A stretch of DNA of 64,000 bases from the NCBI RefSeq assembly GCF_024436375.1, contig NZ_JAFMZM010000002.1, forward strand, positions 558,001 through 622,000, written 5' to 3'. The notes beneath the pieces were generated by a model. That model was given only the letters and a program-made list of their open reading frames with translations. It ran no database searches and was not told the DNA's origin. This document shows, piece by piece, positions 54,056 through 63,965 of this stretch. Made by a program: the position numbers and the translations under genes. Each line of letters begins with the position of its first letter. The stretch's first letter is position 1. The DNA comes from Nocardioides astragali. GTDB lineage: Bacteria > Actinomycetota > Actinomycetes > Propionibacteriales > Nocardioidaceae.

Positions 54056-54916
54056 ATGAGCGCGTGGCTGCCCGGGCCGGTCCTGGTCGCCGCCGGCTGC
54101 GGCGGCACCGGGCGCGAGCTCGAGCCGTACGCCGGTCCCGCAGGCCTCGAGGGCCTCGACTTCGTGACCCGCTCGATCACCCTCGACGCCCGGCAGGGCG
54201 GACCCGGTCCGCGGCTGGTCGAGGTCCCCGGCGGGGTCGTCAACGCCGTGGGGCTGCCCAACCCCGGGCTCGAGCACTTCCTGGCCACCGAGCTCCCGTG
54301 GCTGGTGCGGGCCGGTGCGCGGGTCATCGTCTCCATCGCCGGCTCGACGATGGGCGAGTACGCCGACCTGGCGCGCCGCCTGAGCCGGGCGCCGGGCGTG
54401 GCCGGCCTCGAGGTCAACGTCGGGGCACCGGACGAGGTGGGTCTCGGGCTCTTCGAGGTCCGCGAGCCCTACCACTCGGCCAGCGTGATCGCCGCCGTGC
54501 GCCGCGAGTTCCCGGCCGACCGGCCCGTGCTGGCCAAGCTCCGCCCCGACGTCTCCCGAGTCGTCGAGGGCGCCCGCTCGTGCCACGAGGCCGGCGCCAC
54601 CGCGATCGTGATCGGCAACGCCGTCCCCGCCGCCTTCCCCGACGGGAGGGCCGGAGGACTCAGCGGTCCGGCGATCGCCCCGATCGCCCTCAGGTGCGTC
54701 GCGGCTGTCCACCAGGCCCTGCCCGACCTCCCCACGATCGGCTGCGGAGGCGTACGCGACCTCGCATCGGCTCGCTCCTACCTCACCGCTGGCGCGACGG
54801 CCGTCCAGGTCGGCACCGCCCTGCTCCACGACCCGACCACCGTGGCCCGGCTGCGGGCCGAGCTCGACCCGACTCGCCACCCATCGACCCCCACACCGTC
54901 CGAGGAGGACGCATGA
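54056..54916 (+). CDS. Class 1B dihydroorotate dehydrogenase-like protein lacking the catalytic Cys
   Basis: The 286-residue protein resembles class 1B PyrD in its FMN barrel: TRSITLDARQGGPGPRL, NAVGLPNPG, AGGLSGPAIAPIALR and IGCGGVRDLASARSYLTAGATAVQVGTA. In class 1B enzymes the active-site loop is N-[IV]-S-C-P-N; here it is N121-V-G-A124-P-D126, so the catalytic Cys and an Asn are replaced. The Lys expected near residue 39 is Arg, and a second substrate Asn position (KLRPD) reads Asp. FMN binding is plausible, dihydroorotate oxidation unlikely. ATG 54056 follows GGAGG. Confidence 0.82.
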   Translation: MSAWLPGPVLVAAGCGGTGRELEPYAGPAGLEGLDFVTRSITLDARQGGPGPRLVEVPGGVVNAVGLPNPGLEHFLATELPWLVRAGARVIVSIAGSTMGEYADLARRLSRAPGVAGLEVNVGAPDEVGLGLFEVREPYHSASVIAAVRREFPADRPVLAKLRPDVSRVVEGARSCHEAGATAIVIGNAVPAAFPDGRAGGLSGPAIAPIALRCVAAVHQALPDLPTIGCGGVRDLASARSYLTAGATAVQVGTALLHDPTTVARLRAELDPTRHPSTPTPSEEDA

Positions 54917-55737
54917 CGCCGTTCGGCACCCGGCTGGCCCACGCGATCGAGGAGCGCGGGCGCTTCTGCGTCGGCATCGACCCGCACGCAGCCCTCCTGC
55001 AGGAGTGGGGGCTCGGCGACGACGTCGCGTCGCTGGAGCGGTTCGCCCTCACCGTGGTGGAGGCCGTGGCGCCGGTGGTCAGCGTGGTGAAGCCGCAGAG
55101 CGCCTTCTACGAGCGGTTCGGCAGCCGGGGCATCGCCGTCCTCGAGCGCGTCATCGCCGAGTCGCGGGCCGCCGGTGCGCTGGTGCTGCTCGACGTGAAG
55201 CGGGGCGACATCGGCTCCACCAGCCAGGCCTACGCCGACGCCTACCTCGACCCGGCCTCCCCGCTCGCCTCGGACGCGGTCACCGCCAGCCCCTTCCTCG
55301 GCTTCGGGTCGCTCGACCCGATGATCGAGGCCTGCCGGCGCCACGGCGGCGGCCTGTTCGTCCTGGCGCTCACCTCCAACAAGGAGGGCCCGGAGGTCCA
55401 GCACGCGCGCACCGCCGACGGCACCGTGGCGGGCAACGTGCTCGACCACCTCCGCCGGCTCAACGACGGCGCCGCGCCGGTGGGCTCGTTCGGGGCCGTC
55501 GTCGGCGCCACCATCGGCTCCACCGCGGAGGACCTCGACATCAACGGCCCCTTCCTCGTGCCCGGTTACGGCGCCCAGGGCGGCACCACGGAGGACATGC
55601 GCCGGATCTTCGGTGCCGCCGCGCGCTGGGCGCTGCCCAGCTCGTCGCGCGAGGTGCTGCGCGCCGGGCCGGACCGCACGGCACTGCGGGACGCGGCGGT
55701 GCGCGGCAACGAGGCCGTGCACGGGTTGGGCGCGTGA
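54913..55737 (+). CDS. pyrF: Orotidine-5'-phosphate decarboxylase (type 2)
   Basis: The 274-residue barrel decarboxylates OMP to UMP, the last step of the pathway. The catalytic Lys lies in LLDVKRGDIGSTSQAYADAYL (near residue 96). FCVGIDPH and the C-terminal VPGYGAQGG phosphate loop are visible. Its length is that of the mycobacterial type. The ATG overlaps the stop of the preceding gene (ATGA). pyrE is not in the window. Confidence 0.95.
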   Translation: MTPFGTRLAHAIEERGRFCVGIDPHAALLQEWGLGDDVASLERFALTVVEAVAPVVSVVKPQSAFYERFGSRGIAVLERVIAESRAAGALVLLDVKRGDIGSTSQAYADAYLDPASPLASDAVTASPFLGFGSLDPMIEACRRHGGGLFVLALTSNKEGPEVQHARTADGTVAGNVLDHLRRLNDGAAPVGSFGAVVGATIGSTAEDLDINGPFLVPGYGAQGGTTEDMRRIFGAAARWALPSSSREVLRAGPDRTALRDAAVRGNEAVHGLGA

Positions 55738-56165
55738 GGCTGGCCGCCCTGCTCCTGCTGGTCCCCCTTGCTGTGGGGTGCTCCGGGGACCCCCAGGCCG
55801 ACTACTGCGACGGGGTCGAGGAGCACCAGCGGGAGCTGAGCGACGTCGCGGCGTCGGAGGACCCCGGCGCGATCTTCGACGCGCTCGACACCTACGACGA
55901 CCTGCGCGAGGAGGCTCCGCGTGACATCGCAGACGACTGGGACGCGGTGATCGACCCGCTGCGGCGGCTCGAGGAGGTGCTGGCCGACAACGGCGTCGAC
56001 CCGTCGTCGTACGCCGCGGACGAGCCCCCGGCCGACCTCGACGACGAGGGCCGCGAGGCCGTCGAGGCCGCCGCCCGGGACGTCGGCTCCGAGCAGACGG
56101 TGACCGCGATGGCGGCGGTCGAGCAGCACGCCCTCGACGTGTGCGGGACGCCCCTCTCGCGCTAG
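55734..56165 (+). CDS. Putative lipoprotein
   Basis: The 143-residue product has an N-terminal lipoprotein signal, VRLAALLLLVPLAVGCSGD, with lipobox LAVGC (Cys16). The rest is acidic and helical (YCDGVEEHQRELSDVAA, DDLREEAPRDIADDWDAV) and has two further Cys. Unrecognised family; homologues seem to lie after pyrF in related genomes, which I infer from context. GTG 55734 overlaps the pyrF stop. It ends before an 84-bp palindrome. Confidence 0.68.
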   Translation: MRLAALLLLVPLAVGCSGDPQADYCDGVEEHQRELSDVAASEDPGAIFDALDTYDDLREEAPRDIADDWDAVIDPLRRLEEVLADNGVDPSSYAADEPPADLDDEGREAVEAAARDVGSEQTVTAMAAVEQHALDVCGTPLSR

Positions 56166-56183
56166 GTCGTACGTCGCTGACTG

Positions 56184-56267
56184 TTCACCACGGTATGTCG
56201 TCCAACCCGCACTTCCCCGGGTCAATTGAACGCGGGAAGTGCCGGTTGACCTGCATACCTTGATGAA
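56184..56267. repeat. 84-bp nested palindromic element, copy B
   Basis: Outer arms TTCACCACGGTATG and CATACCTTGATGAA, inner arms GCACTTCCC and GGGAAGTGC, same length and spacing as copy A at 34250-34333. It starts 19 bases after the stop of the lipoprotein gene. Confidence 0.85.
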
Positions 56268-56302
56268 CAGACGCCGGGGCGCGGCCGAAGTGGCCGGTGC
56301 AA

Positions 56303-56332
56303 TTGCCTGCCCCGACGGGACCTGACTAGATT
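56303..56332 (+). promoter_or_regulatory. mihF promoter
   Basis: TTGCCT (56303-56308) and TAGATT (56327-56332) are spaced 18 bases. Transcription would begin near 56339, giving a leader with AAGGA before GTG 56375. Confidence 0.55.
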
Positions 56333-56374
56333 GAGCCGGACCACCGCCGGACCGACCCCTTAAGGACAGCTTTC

Positions 56375-56698
56375 GTGGCCTTGCCCCCTCTGACGCCCGA
56401 GCAGCGCCAGGCAGCCCTCGACAAGGCTGCGGCCTCCCGACGCGAGCGGGCCGAGGTGAAGAACCGCCTCAAGAACTCCGGTGGCTCGATCCTCGACGTC
56501 CTCGAGGAGGGCCGGACCAACGAGGTCATCGGCAAGATGCGCGTGGTCGAGCTCCTCCAGTCGGTCCCGGGCCTTGGCCGCGTGCGCGCGCGCCAGGTCA
56601 TGCAGCGGCTCGGCATCGCCGAGAGCCGCCGCGTCCGCGGCCTGGGCGTGAAGCAGGTCGCTGCGCTCGAGCGCGAGTTCGGCCCCGACGCGCCGTGA
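56375..56698 (+). CDS. mihF: Actinobacterial integration host factor (mIHF)
   Basis: The 107-residue nucleoid protein has the mIHF helix-two-turn-helix part, [32 protein letters not shown] in pieces, preceded by the basic helix [17 protein letters not shown]. It binds and compacts DNA. GTG 56375 has AAGGAC eight bases upstream. Position before gmk and rpoZ is conserved in Actinobacteria. Confidence 0.95.
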   Translation: MALPPLTPEQRQAALDKAAASRRERAEVKNRLKNSGGSILDVLEEGRTNEVIGKMRVVELLQSVPGLGRVRARQVMQRLGIAESRRVRGLGVKQVAALEREFGPDAP

Positions 56699-57309
56699 TC
56701 GAGTCCGGGTCCTCCGACTCTGCCGCCAGTCCTCCTCGCCGCTCCCGCCTGATCGTCCTCGCCGGCCCGACGGCCGTGGGAAAGGGCACCGTGGCCGCCG
56801 ACGTACGCCGTCGGCACCCCGAGGTCTGGATCTCCGTCTCCGCGACCACCCGCGCGCCGCGCCCGGGTGAGGAGAACGGCGTCCACTACTGGTTCGTCTC
56901 CAACGAGGAGTTCGACGCGATGATCGAGAGGGGCGACCTCCTGGAGTGGGCGGTCGTCCACCAGGCGGCCCGCTACGGCACGCCGCGCGGTCCCGTCGAC
57001 CTCGCGCTGGCGTCCGGGCACCCGGCGATGCTCGAGATCGACCTCCAGGGCGCGCGCCAGGTGCGCGAGACGATGCCCGAGGCTTTGTTCGTCTTCCTCA
57101 AACCACCGTCCTGGGACGAGCTCGTACGCAGGCTCGTCGGGCGCGGCACCGAGAGCGAGGCCGAGCGGGAGCGCCGGCTCGAGACCGCGCGGGCCGAGCT
57201 GGCCGCCGAGAGCGAGTTCGACGTGACCATCGTCAACCACGAAGTTCACGCTGCAGCCGAGCAGTTGGTAGCCTTGATGGTTGGACCCGTTTCCACCCGA
57301 TCTGACTAG
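56695..57309 (+). CDS. gmk: Guanylate kinase
   Basis: The 204-residue enzyme phosphorylates GMP to GDP. The P-loop [17 protein letters not shown] is at residues 20-36, the GMP site in [20 protein letters not shown], and [11 protein letters not shown] follows. GTG 56695 overlaps the mihF stop as GTGA, with a Ser-rich N-terminal extension of about 16 residues. Confidence 0.95.
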   Translation: MIESGSSDSAASPPRRSRLIVLAGPTAVGKGTVAADVRRRHPEVWISVSATTRAPRPGEENGVHYWFVSNEEFDAMIERGDLLEWAVVHQAARYGTPRGPVDLALASGHPAMLEIDLQGARQVRETMPEALFVFLKPPSWDELVRRLVGRGTESEAERERRLETARAELAAESEFDVTIVNHEVHAAAEQLVALMVGPVSTRSD

Positions 57310-57324
57310 CGAGGCACATCCACC

Positions 57325-57636
57325 GTGGCTTCTCCCACCATCGCCGCCGAGGGCGTCACCAATCCCTCGATCGACGACCTGCTCAGCAAGACCGACAGCA
57401 AGTACAAGCTGGTGCTCTACAGCGCCCAGCGCGCCCGCCAGATCAACGCCTACTATTCCCAGCTCGGCGAGGGCCTCCTCGAGTACGTCGGCCCGCTCGT
57501 CGACACCCACGTGCAGGAGAAGCCGCTCTCGATCGCGCTCCGCGAGATCAACGACGACCTCCTGACCTGCGAGGACATCGACCCCGCCGCCGAGGCTGCT
57601 GCCGCTGAGGCCGCTGCCGGCGACGCCCCGGAGTGA
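57325..57636 (+). CDS. rpoZ: RNA polymerase omega subunit
   Basis: The 103-residue subunit helps fold and hold beta prime. [33 protein letters not shown] and [13 protein letters not shown] are the conserved blocks. The tail is Ala/Glu-rich. GTG 57325 is 15 bases after gmk. Confidence 0.95.
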   Translation: MASPTIAAEGVTNPSIDDLLSKTDSKYKLVLYSAQRARQINAYYSQLGEGLLEYVGPLVDTHVQEKPLSIALREINDDLLTCEDIDPAAEAAAAEAAAGDAPE

Positions 57637-57649
57637 CGCGAGCCTCGCG

Positions 57650-58912
57650 GTGACCTCACGGTCTCGCACGGAGGAGCCGCAACAGTCGCGCAGGGTCGTC
57701 CTGGGGGTCTCGGGCGGGATCGCCGCCTACAAGGCGTGCGAGCTGCTGCGCCGGTTCAGCGAGTCGGGGCACGACGTCACCGTCGTGCCCACGGCTGCTG
57801 CTCTGGAGTTCGTCGGCGCCCCGACGTGGGCCGCGCTGTCGGGCAAGCCGGTGGCCACGGACGTGTGGACCGACGTCCACGCGGTGCCCCACGTCCAGAT
57901 CGGCCAGCGCGCCGACGTGGTCGTGGTCGCCCCCGCGACCGGCGACCTGCTGGCCAAGGCCGCCCACGGGCTGGCCGACGACCTGCTCACCAACACTCTT
58001 CTCACCGCCCGGTGCCCGGTGGTGTTCGCCCCCGCGATGCACACCGAGATGTGGGAGCACCCCGCCACCCAGGCCAACGTGGCCACCCTGCGCCAGCGGG
58101 GCGCGGTCGTCATCGAGCCGGCCGAGGGCCGGCTCACCGGCGCCGACACCGGCAAGGGTCGCCTCCCCGACCCCGTCGAGATCTTCGAGCTGGTGCTGTC
58201 CGTCCTCGACCGCGGCACCGCCTCCCAGGACGTCGCCTCCCAGGACCTTGCCGGCCGCAAGGTCGTGGTGTCGGCCGGGGGCACCCGCGAGTACCTCGAC
58301 CCGGTGCGGTTCCTCGGCAACCGGTCCTCGGGCCTGCAGGGCTACGCCCTCGCCCGGGCGGCCGCCTCGCGCGGCGCGCACGTGACCCTCGTCAGCGCCA
58401 ACGTGTCGCTGCCCGACCCCGCCGGCGCGAGCGTCGTACGGGTCGAGACGACCGCGCAGCTGCGGGAGGCGGTGGTGGCGGCCACCGCGACCGCCGACGC
58501 GGTCGTCATGGCCGCGGCTCCGGCTGACTTCCGGCCGACCACTGTCAGCGACGACAAGATCAAGAAGGCCGAGGACGGGTCGGCGCCCCCGATCGAGCTC
58601 GCCCAGAACCCCGACATCCTCGCCGAGATCTCCCGCGAGCGGGCCCGCGAGGGAGCCGTGATCGTCGGCTTCGCCGCGGAGACCGGGGACGCGACGGGGT
58701 CGGTGCTCGAGCTGGGCCGCGCCAAGCTCGCGCGCAAGGGCTGCAACCTGCTGGTCGTCAACGACGTCAGCGGGGGAGCCGTCTTCGGCAGTCTCGACAA
58801 CGAGGCGGTCATCCTGGGCGCCGACGGCGCAGTCGTCGAGGTGCCCCGCGGCAGCAAGACCGCACTGGCCCACGTGATCTGGGACGAGGTCGCCCGGCGA
58901 TTCGCCGAGTGA
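57650..58912 (+). CDS. coaBC: Phosphopantothenoylcysteine decarboxylase / phosphopantothenate-cysteine ligase
   Basis: The 420-residue bifunctional enzyme makes 4'-phosphopantetheine. The CoaC flavodoxin-like half has [20 protein letters not shown], and [16 protein letters not shown] (the mycobacterial type with His). The CoaB half begins about residue 202 ([21 protein letters not shown], with [10 protein letters not shown]) and has [14 protein letters not shown] 57650 is 14 bases after rpoZ. Confidence 0.93.
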   Translation: MTSRSRTEEPQQSRRVVLGVSGGIAAYKACELLRRFSESGHDVTVVPTAAALEFVGAPTWAALSGKPVATDVWTDVHAVPHVQIGQRADVVVVAPATGDLLAKAAHGLADDLLTNTLLTARCPVVFAPAMHTEMWEHPATQANVATLRQRGAVVIEPAEGRLTGADTGKGRLPDPVEIFELVLSVLDRGTASQDVASQDLAGRKVVVSAGGTREYLDPVRFLGNRSSGLQGYALARAAASRGAHVTLVSANVSLPDPAGASVVRVETTAQLREAVVAATATADAVVMAAAPADFRPTTVSDDKIKKAEDGSAPPIELAQNPDILAEISRERAREGAVIVGFAAETGDATGSVLELGRAKLARKGCNLLVVNDVSGGAVFGSLDNEAVILGADGAVVEVPRGSKTALAHVIWDEVARRFAE

Positions 58913-58982
58913 GACACGCGTCCCGGGTGCTGGGCAGCAGGTACGTTCATTCCAACCGTTCCACACAAGAATTGAGTACGAC

Positions 58983-60185
<1,203 letters not shown>

Positions 60186-60204
60186 GCCGCTGCGCCCTGC
60201 TTGT

Positions 60205-60232
60205 CGGATTCCCCGCGTACGCGGGGAATCCG
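60205..60232. terminator. 28-bp perfect palindrome after metK
   Basis: CGGATTCCCCGCG-TACGCGGGGAATCCG is perfect with no loop, 19 bases after the metK stop. As RNA it would fold into a long stem. It is a terminator or protein-binding dyad. It resembles a type I-E CRISPR repeat, but there is only one copy. Confidence 0.65.
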
Positions 60233-60318
60233 TCATCTCCAGGGGGTTGCAACGGCCTGGAAGTGCCAGTTTCCCGCCATCGGGTTGGGCTGTCGGGGGG
60301 CGCTGACAGAATCCCCGC

Positions 60319-62325
60319 ATGACCGCACACGAAGCCCCGGAAGCCGACATGCTTCCGGGGCTTCGTGCTGCCGTGGACGACGCGAAGGCCAAGGCCGCCG
60401 CCACCCGACGGCGCAAGGCGGCCTCGTGGCAGCCTGCCGACACCGACCCCGTCGCACGGGTGCTGGTCGACATCGCGTTGGCCCACCTCGACCGCCCCTT
60501 CGACTACGCCGTGCCCGTGGCCATGGCCGACACCGCGGTCCCGGGCGCCCGGGTCAAGGTGCGCTTCGCGGGCCAGGACGTGGACGGCTTCGTCGTCGAG
60601 CGCGTGAGCGAGACCGACCACACCGGTCCTCTCCAGCCGCTGCGTCGGGTGGTGAGCCCCGAGCCCGTCCTCGCTCCCGAGATCGCCGAGCTGAGCGCGA
60701 CGCTCGCCCGTCGCTACGCCGGCGCGCGCTCCGACGTCCTCCGCCTCGCCGTGCCACCGCGGCACGCGGCCACCGAGAAGCAGCCGTCGGTGCCGGCGCC
60801 GGCCGTCACCCCGCCTGCGCCGCGGGCCTGGGCCGAGGTCGAGCACGCCGACGCGTTCCTCCGCCGGCTCGCGGCCGGGGAGTCACCGCGCGCGGTGTGG
60901 TCGGCGGCGCCTGCTGACGACTGGCCCGCGATGGTCGCCGAGGCCGTGGCGACGACGTACGCCGCCGGGCGGGGCGCCGTGGTCTGCCTCCCCGACCGAC
61001 GCGACGTCAGTCGCGTGGACGCAGCGCTGAGCGCCCTCCTCGGTGAGGGACACCACGTGTGCCTCACCGCCGAAGGCGGCCCGGCGGCGCGCTACCGCGA
61101 CTTCCTGGCCGTCTCGCGCGGCGCGCGCCGGATCGTGGTCGGCACCCGGTCGGCCGCCTTCGCCCCCGTCCACGACCTCGGGTTGGTGGTGCTGTGGGAC
61201 GACGGCGACGACCTGCACGCCGAACCCCGCGCGCCCTACCCCCACACCCGCGAGGTGCTGGTCGCCCGGGCCGAGCAGCAGGGCACGGCTGCACTCCTGG
61301 GTGCCGTGGCCCGGACGCCCGAGGCACAGCAGCTGGTCGGGTCCGGTTGGGCCCACGAGCTCGCGGTCCCGCGCGAGGCCCTCCGGCGCCGAGCCAGGGT
61401 CGAGGCCGTGCCGGCCGAGGACCGGTCCGTCGGCACCCGCATCCCTCGACCCGCCTACGACGCGATCCGTCGCGGGCTGGAGTCCGGTCCCGTGCTCGTC
61501 CAGACCCCACGGGCCGGCTATGCCGCGTCGCTGGCGTGCGACACCTGCCGGGCGCCGGCGCGCTGCACCGTGTGCACCGGCCCGCTCGTCGTGTCCGGCC
61601 CGACCGTGCCGCCGCAGTGCCGCTGGTGCGCCCATGTCGAGGCCGCCTGGGCGTGCGCCACGTGCGGTGGCCGCGGACTGCGGGCGCCGGTGCGGGGCGA
61701 GGCGCGCACCGCGGAGGAGCTGGGCCGGATGTTCACCGGGACGACCGTGCGCAGCAGCAGCGGCGAACGAGTCGTCGAGAGGGTCGGCTCCCAGCCCGAC
61801 ATCGTCGTGGCCACGGTGGGCGCCGAGCCGGTCGCCGACGGGGGCTACGCGGCCGTGGTCGTGCTCGACACGTGGCTGAGCCTGGCGCGCGACGACATGC
61901 GGGCGGCCGAGGAGGCGCTGCGCCGCTGGATCAACGCCGCCGCCCTCGTGCGTGCCGGCGGACACGTCGTGGCGGTCGGGGACCCGGCCCATCCCGCGCT
62001 GCAGGCCCTCGTGCGGTGGGACCCGGCCGGTTTCGCCCGCCGTGAGTCCGAGGAGCGGGCGCAGGCACACCTGCCTCCCGGCGCCCGGATGGCGACCGTC
62101 ACCGGAGACCTCGGTGCGCTCGACGACGCCCTGCACCTGCTCGACCTCCCCGACGGCGCCGAGGTCCTCGGGCCGGTCCCGGTCGACGACGAGCACCGGG
62201 TGCTGCTGCGGGTGCCGTGGTCGAGAGGTACGTCCCTGTCCCTGGCGCTCGGCGACCTGCAGCGGCTCCGGTCGGCCCGGAAGCTCGACCCGGTCCGGAT
62301 CCAGGTGGACCCGCTCACCATCTAG
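60319..62325 (+). CDS. priA: PriA-like primosomal protein, helicase motifs degenerate
   Basis: The 668-residue protein has the PriA 3'-DNA-binding N-terminus (DPVARVLVDIALAHLDRPFDYAVP) and the zinc cluster (CDTC, CTVC, CRWC, CATC, residues about 407-455). The helicase core is degenerate: no GxGKT Walker A and WDDGDDLH in place of DEEH. Actinobacterial PriA proteins are known for lacking detectable helicase motifs. It may act in replication restart by protein contacts. ATG 60319 is eight bases after CAGAAT. An internal hairpin covers codons 4-17. Confidence 0.88.
   Translation: MTAHEAPEADMLPGLRAAVDDAKAKAAATRRRKAASWQPADTDPVARVLVDIALAHLDRPFDYAVPVAMADTAVPGARVKVRFAGQDVDGFVVERVSETDHTGPLQPLRRVVSPEPVLAPEIAELSATLARRYAGARSDVLRLAVPPRHAATEKQPSVPAPAVTPPAPRAWAEVEHADAFLRRLAAGESPRAVWSAAPADDWPAMVAEAVATTYAAGRGAVVCLPDRRDVSRVDAALSALLGEGHHVCLTAEGGPAARYRDFLAVSRGARRIVVGTRSAAFAPVHDLGLVVLWDDGDDLHAEPRAPYPHTREVLVARAEQQGTAALLGAVARTPEAQQLVGSGWAHELAVPREALRRRARVEAVPAEDRSVGTRIPRPAYDAIRRGLESGPVLVQTPRAGYAASLACDTCRAPARCTVCTGPLVVSGPTVPPQCRWCAHVEAAWACATCGGRGLRAPVRGEARTAEELGRMFTGTTVRSSSGERVVERVGSQPDIVVATVGAEPVADGGYAAVVVLDTWLSLARDDMRAAEEALRRWINAAALVRAGGHVVAVGDPAHPALQALVRWDPAGFARRESEERAQAHLPPGARMATVTGDLGALDDALHLLDLPDGAEVLGPVPVDDEHRVLLRVPWSRGTSLSLALGDLQRLRSARKLDPVRIQVDPLTI
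60328..60367 (+). other. Perfect 16-bp stem-loop in the 5' coding region of priA
   Basis: CACGAAGCCCCGGAAG (60328-60343) pairs with its complement at 60352-60367 around CCGACATG. It sits within codons 4-17 of priA and contains a second in-frame ATG (60349) in the loop. It could terminate transcription from metK or limit priA translation. Confidence 0.75.
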
Positions 62326-62374
62326 CCCAACCAGCTCCAGGCGGACTCGGTGCGGCCCGTGGCTGACCCGTCCC

Positions 62375-62380
62375 TAGACT
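62375..62380 (+). promoter_or_regulatory. -10 element upstream of def
   Basis: TAGACT gives a leader of about 60 nt before GTG 62447, which has GAAGGAG. Unlike most -10 sites here it is not next to the start codon. Confidence 0.4.
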
Positions 62381-62446
62381 TGACCGCTCCGCCTGCCGCC
62401 CGCGCACCGATCCGCCCAGCTCCACCCAGATCCGAGAAGGAGATCC

Positions 62447-62992
62447 GTGGCCGTCCAGCCCATCCGCCTCTTCGGCGATCCCGTGCTCCGCCAGCGCGCC
62501 ACCGAGGTCGACGACTTCGACAAGGAGGTCCGGCAGCTCGTCACCGACCTCACCGACACCATGCTCGCCGCACCCGGGGCCGGTCTGGCGGCGCCGCAGA
62601 TCGGCGTGAGCCTGCGCGTCTTCACCTGGAACGTGGAGGGTGAGGTCGGTCACCTGGTCAACCCGTCCCTGGAGCTCTCCGACGAGACCCAGGACGGTGC
62701 CGAGGGGTGCTTGTCGCTGCCGGAGCTCACCTACGACTGTCTGCGCGCCCTGTCGGTGATCGCGACCGGCTTCGACATGCACGGCGAGCCGCAGCGGATC
62801 GAGGCCTCCGAGCTGCTCGCGCGCGCCATGCAGCACGAGACCGACCACCTCGACGGCATCCTCTTCATCGACAAGCTCGACACCGCCGCCCGCAAGGCGG
62901 CGATGAAGGAGATCCGCGAGTCGGAGTGGTTCGGCCTCGAGCGGCCGACGGTCAGGGTCAGTCCGCACCCCACGAACGGATTCGCCCTGTGA
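62447..62992 (+). CDS. def: Peptide deformylase
   Basis: The 181-residue metallohydrolase removes N-formyl groups from new proteins. Motif 1 GAGLAAPQIGV, motif 2 EGCLSLPE (Cys ligand) and motif 3 QHETDHLDGIL (two His ligands, catalytic Glu) are intact. GTG 62447 is preceded by GAAGGAG. fmt follows by 25 bases. Confidence 0.96.
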   Translation: MAVQPIRLFGDPVLRQRATEVDDFDKEVRQLVTDLTDTMLAAPGAGLAAPQIGVSLRVFTWNVEGEVGHLVNPSLELSDETQDGAEGCLSLPELTYDCLRALSVIATGFDMHGEPQRIEASELLARAMQHETDHLDGILFIDKLDTAARKAAMKEIRESEWFGLERPTVRVSPHPTNGFAL

Positions 62993-63017
62993 GAGACCCG
63001 ATGAGAGGGCGGAGCTG

Positions 63018-63956
63018 ATGCGCGTCGTCTTCGCCGGCACCCCTGAGGTGGCCGTGCCCGCGCTGGACGCGATCGCCGCCAGCCGCCACGAGCTCGTGGG
63101 CGTCGTCACCCGTCCCGACGCCCCGAGCGGGCGCGGCCGCAAGCTGGTCGCGAGCCCGGTGGCGCAGCGCGCCGAGGCGCTCGGCGTACCCGTCCTCAAG
63201 CCCGAGCACCCGCGCGACCCCGCGTTCCAGGCCGAGCTGGCCCAGCTCCGCCCTGACGCCTGCCCGGTGGTGGCCTACGGCGCGCTGCTGCCGCAGTCGG
63301 CCCTCGACCTGGTGCCGCACGGCTGGATCAACCTGCACTTCTCGGTGCTCCCGTCCTGGCGTGGAGCCGCGCCGGTCCAGCACTCGCTGTGGGCGGGTGA
63401 CGAGGTCACCGGCGCCACCACGTTCCGGATCGTGAAGGAGCTCGACGCGGGTCCGATCTTCGGCGTGATGACCGAGCGGATCCGTCCCACCGACACCGCG
63501 GGCGACCTGCTCGAGCGCCTCGCCGAAGGCGGGTCCGGCCTGCTGGTGCAGACCCTCGACGGGATCGAGGACGGCTCCCTCGAAGCGCGCGAGCAGCCCG
63601 AGGACGGCGTCTCGTTCGCCCCCAAGATCCTCGTCGACGACGCGCAGGTCGACTGGACCCGGCCGGCCGTCGCGATCGACCGGCAGGTGCGTGCCTGCAC
63701 GCCAGCGCCCGGGGCGTGGAGCACCTTCGAGGACGAGCGGATCAAGATCGGTCCGGTCACGCCGACCGACCGGCCGCAGCTGGCGCCGGGGGTCCTCGAG
63801 GTCACCAAGAACGCCGTCTTCGTCGGCACCGGCACCACCCCTGTGCAGCTCGGCGAGGTCAAGGCTTTCGGCAAGAAGCAGATGGCTGCGGCCGACTGGG
63901 CGCGCGGCGTACGCCTGGAGTCGGGGGTCCGGCTCGGCGGCCAGGCCCTGTCATAG
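63018..63956 (+). CDS. fmt: Methionyl-tRNA formyltransferase
   Basis: The 312-residue enzyme formylates initiator Met-tRNA. FAGTPEVAVPALDAI is at the N-terminus. The active site is HGWINLHFSVLPSWRGAAPVQ in pieces (Asn, His) with LDAGPIF. The C-terminal OB domain binds tRNA. ATG 63018 follows GGGCGGAG. Confidence 0.96.
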   Translation: MRVVFAGTPEVAVPALDAIAASRHELVGVVTRPDAPSGRGRKLVASPVAQRAEALGVPVLKPEHPRDPAFQAELAQLRPDACPVVAYGALLPQSALDLVPHGWINLHFSVLPSWRGAAPVQHSLWAGDEVTGATTFRIVKELDAGPIFGVMTERIRPTDTAGDLLERLAEGGSGLLVQTLDGIEDGSLEAREQPEDGVSFAPKILVDDAQVDWTRPAVAIDRQVRACTPAPGAWSTFEDERIKIGPVTPTDRPQLAPGVLEVTKNAVFVGTGTTPVQLGEVKAFGKKQMAAADWARGVRLESGVRLGGQALS

Positions 63957-63959
63957 GGT
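63954..63959 (+). promoter_or_regulatory. -10 element of a probable leaderless transcript (last gene)
   Basis: TAGGGT is six bases before ATG 63966 and overlaps the fmt stop. Confidence 0.4.
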
Positions 63960-63965
63960 CGGCGG

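Noticed and set aside
58913..58982. SAM riboswitch upstream of metK
   Set aside because: Only 70 bases are available and no recognisable SAM-riboswitch core or pairing pattern is seen.
60205..60232. CRISPR-like palindrome with CCCCGCG...CGCGGGG core
   Set aside because: A single copy, no spacer-repeat periodicity and no cas genes nearby.
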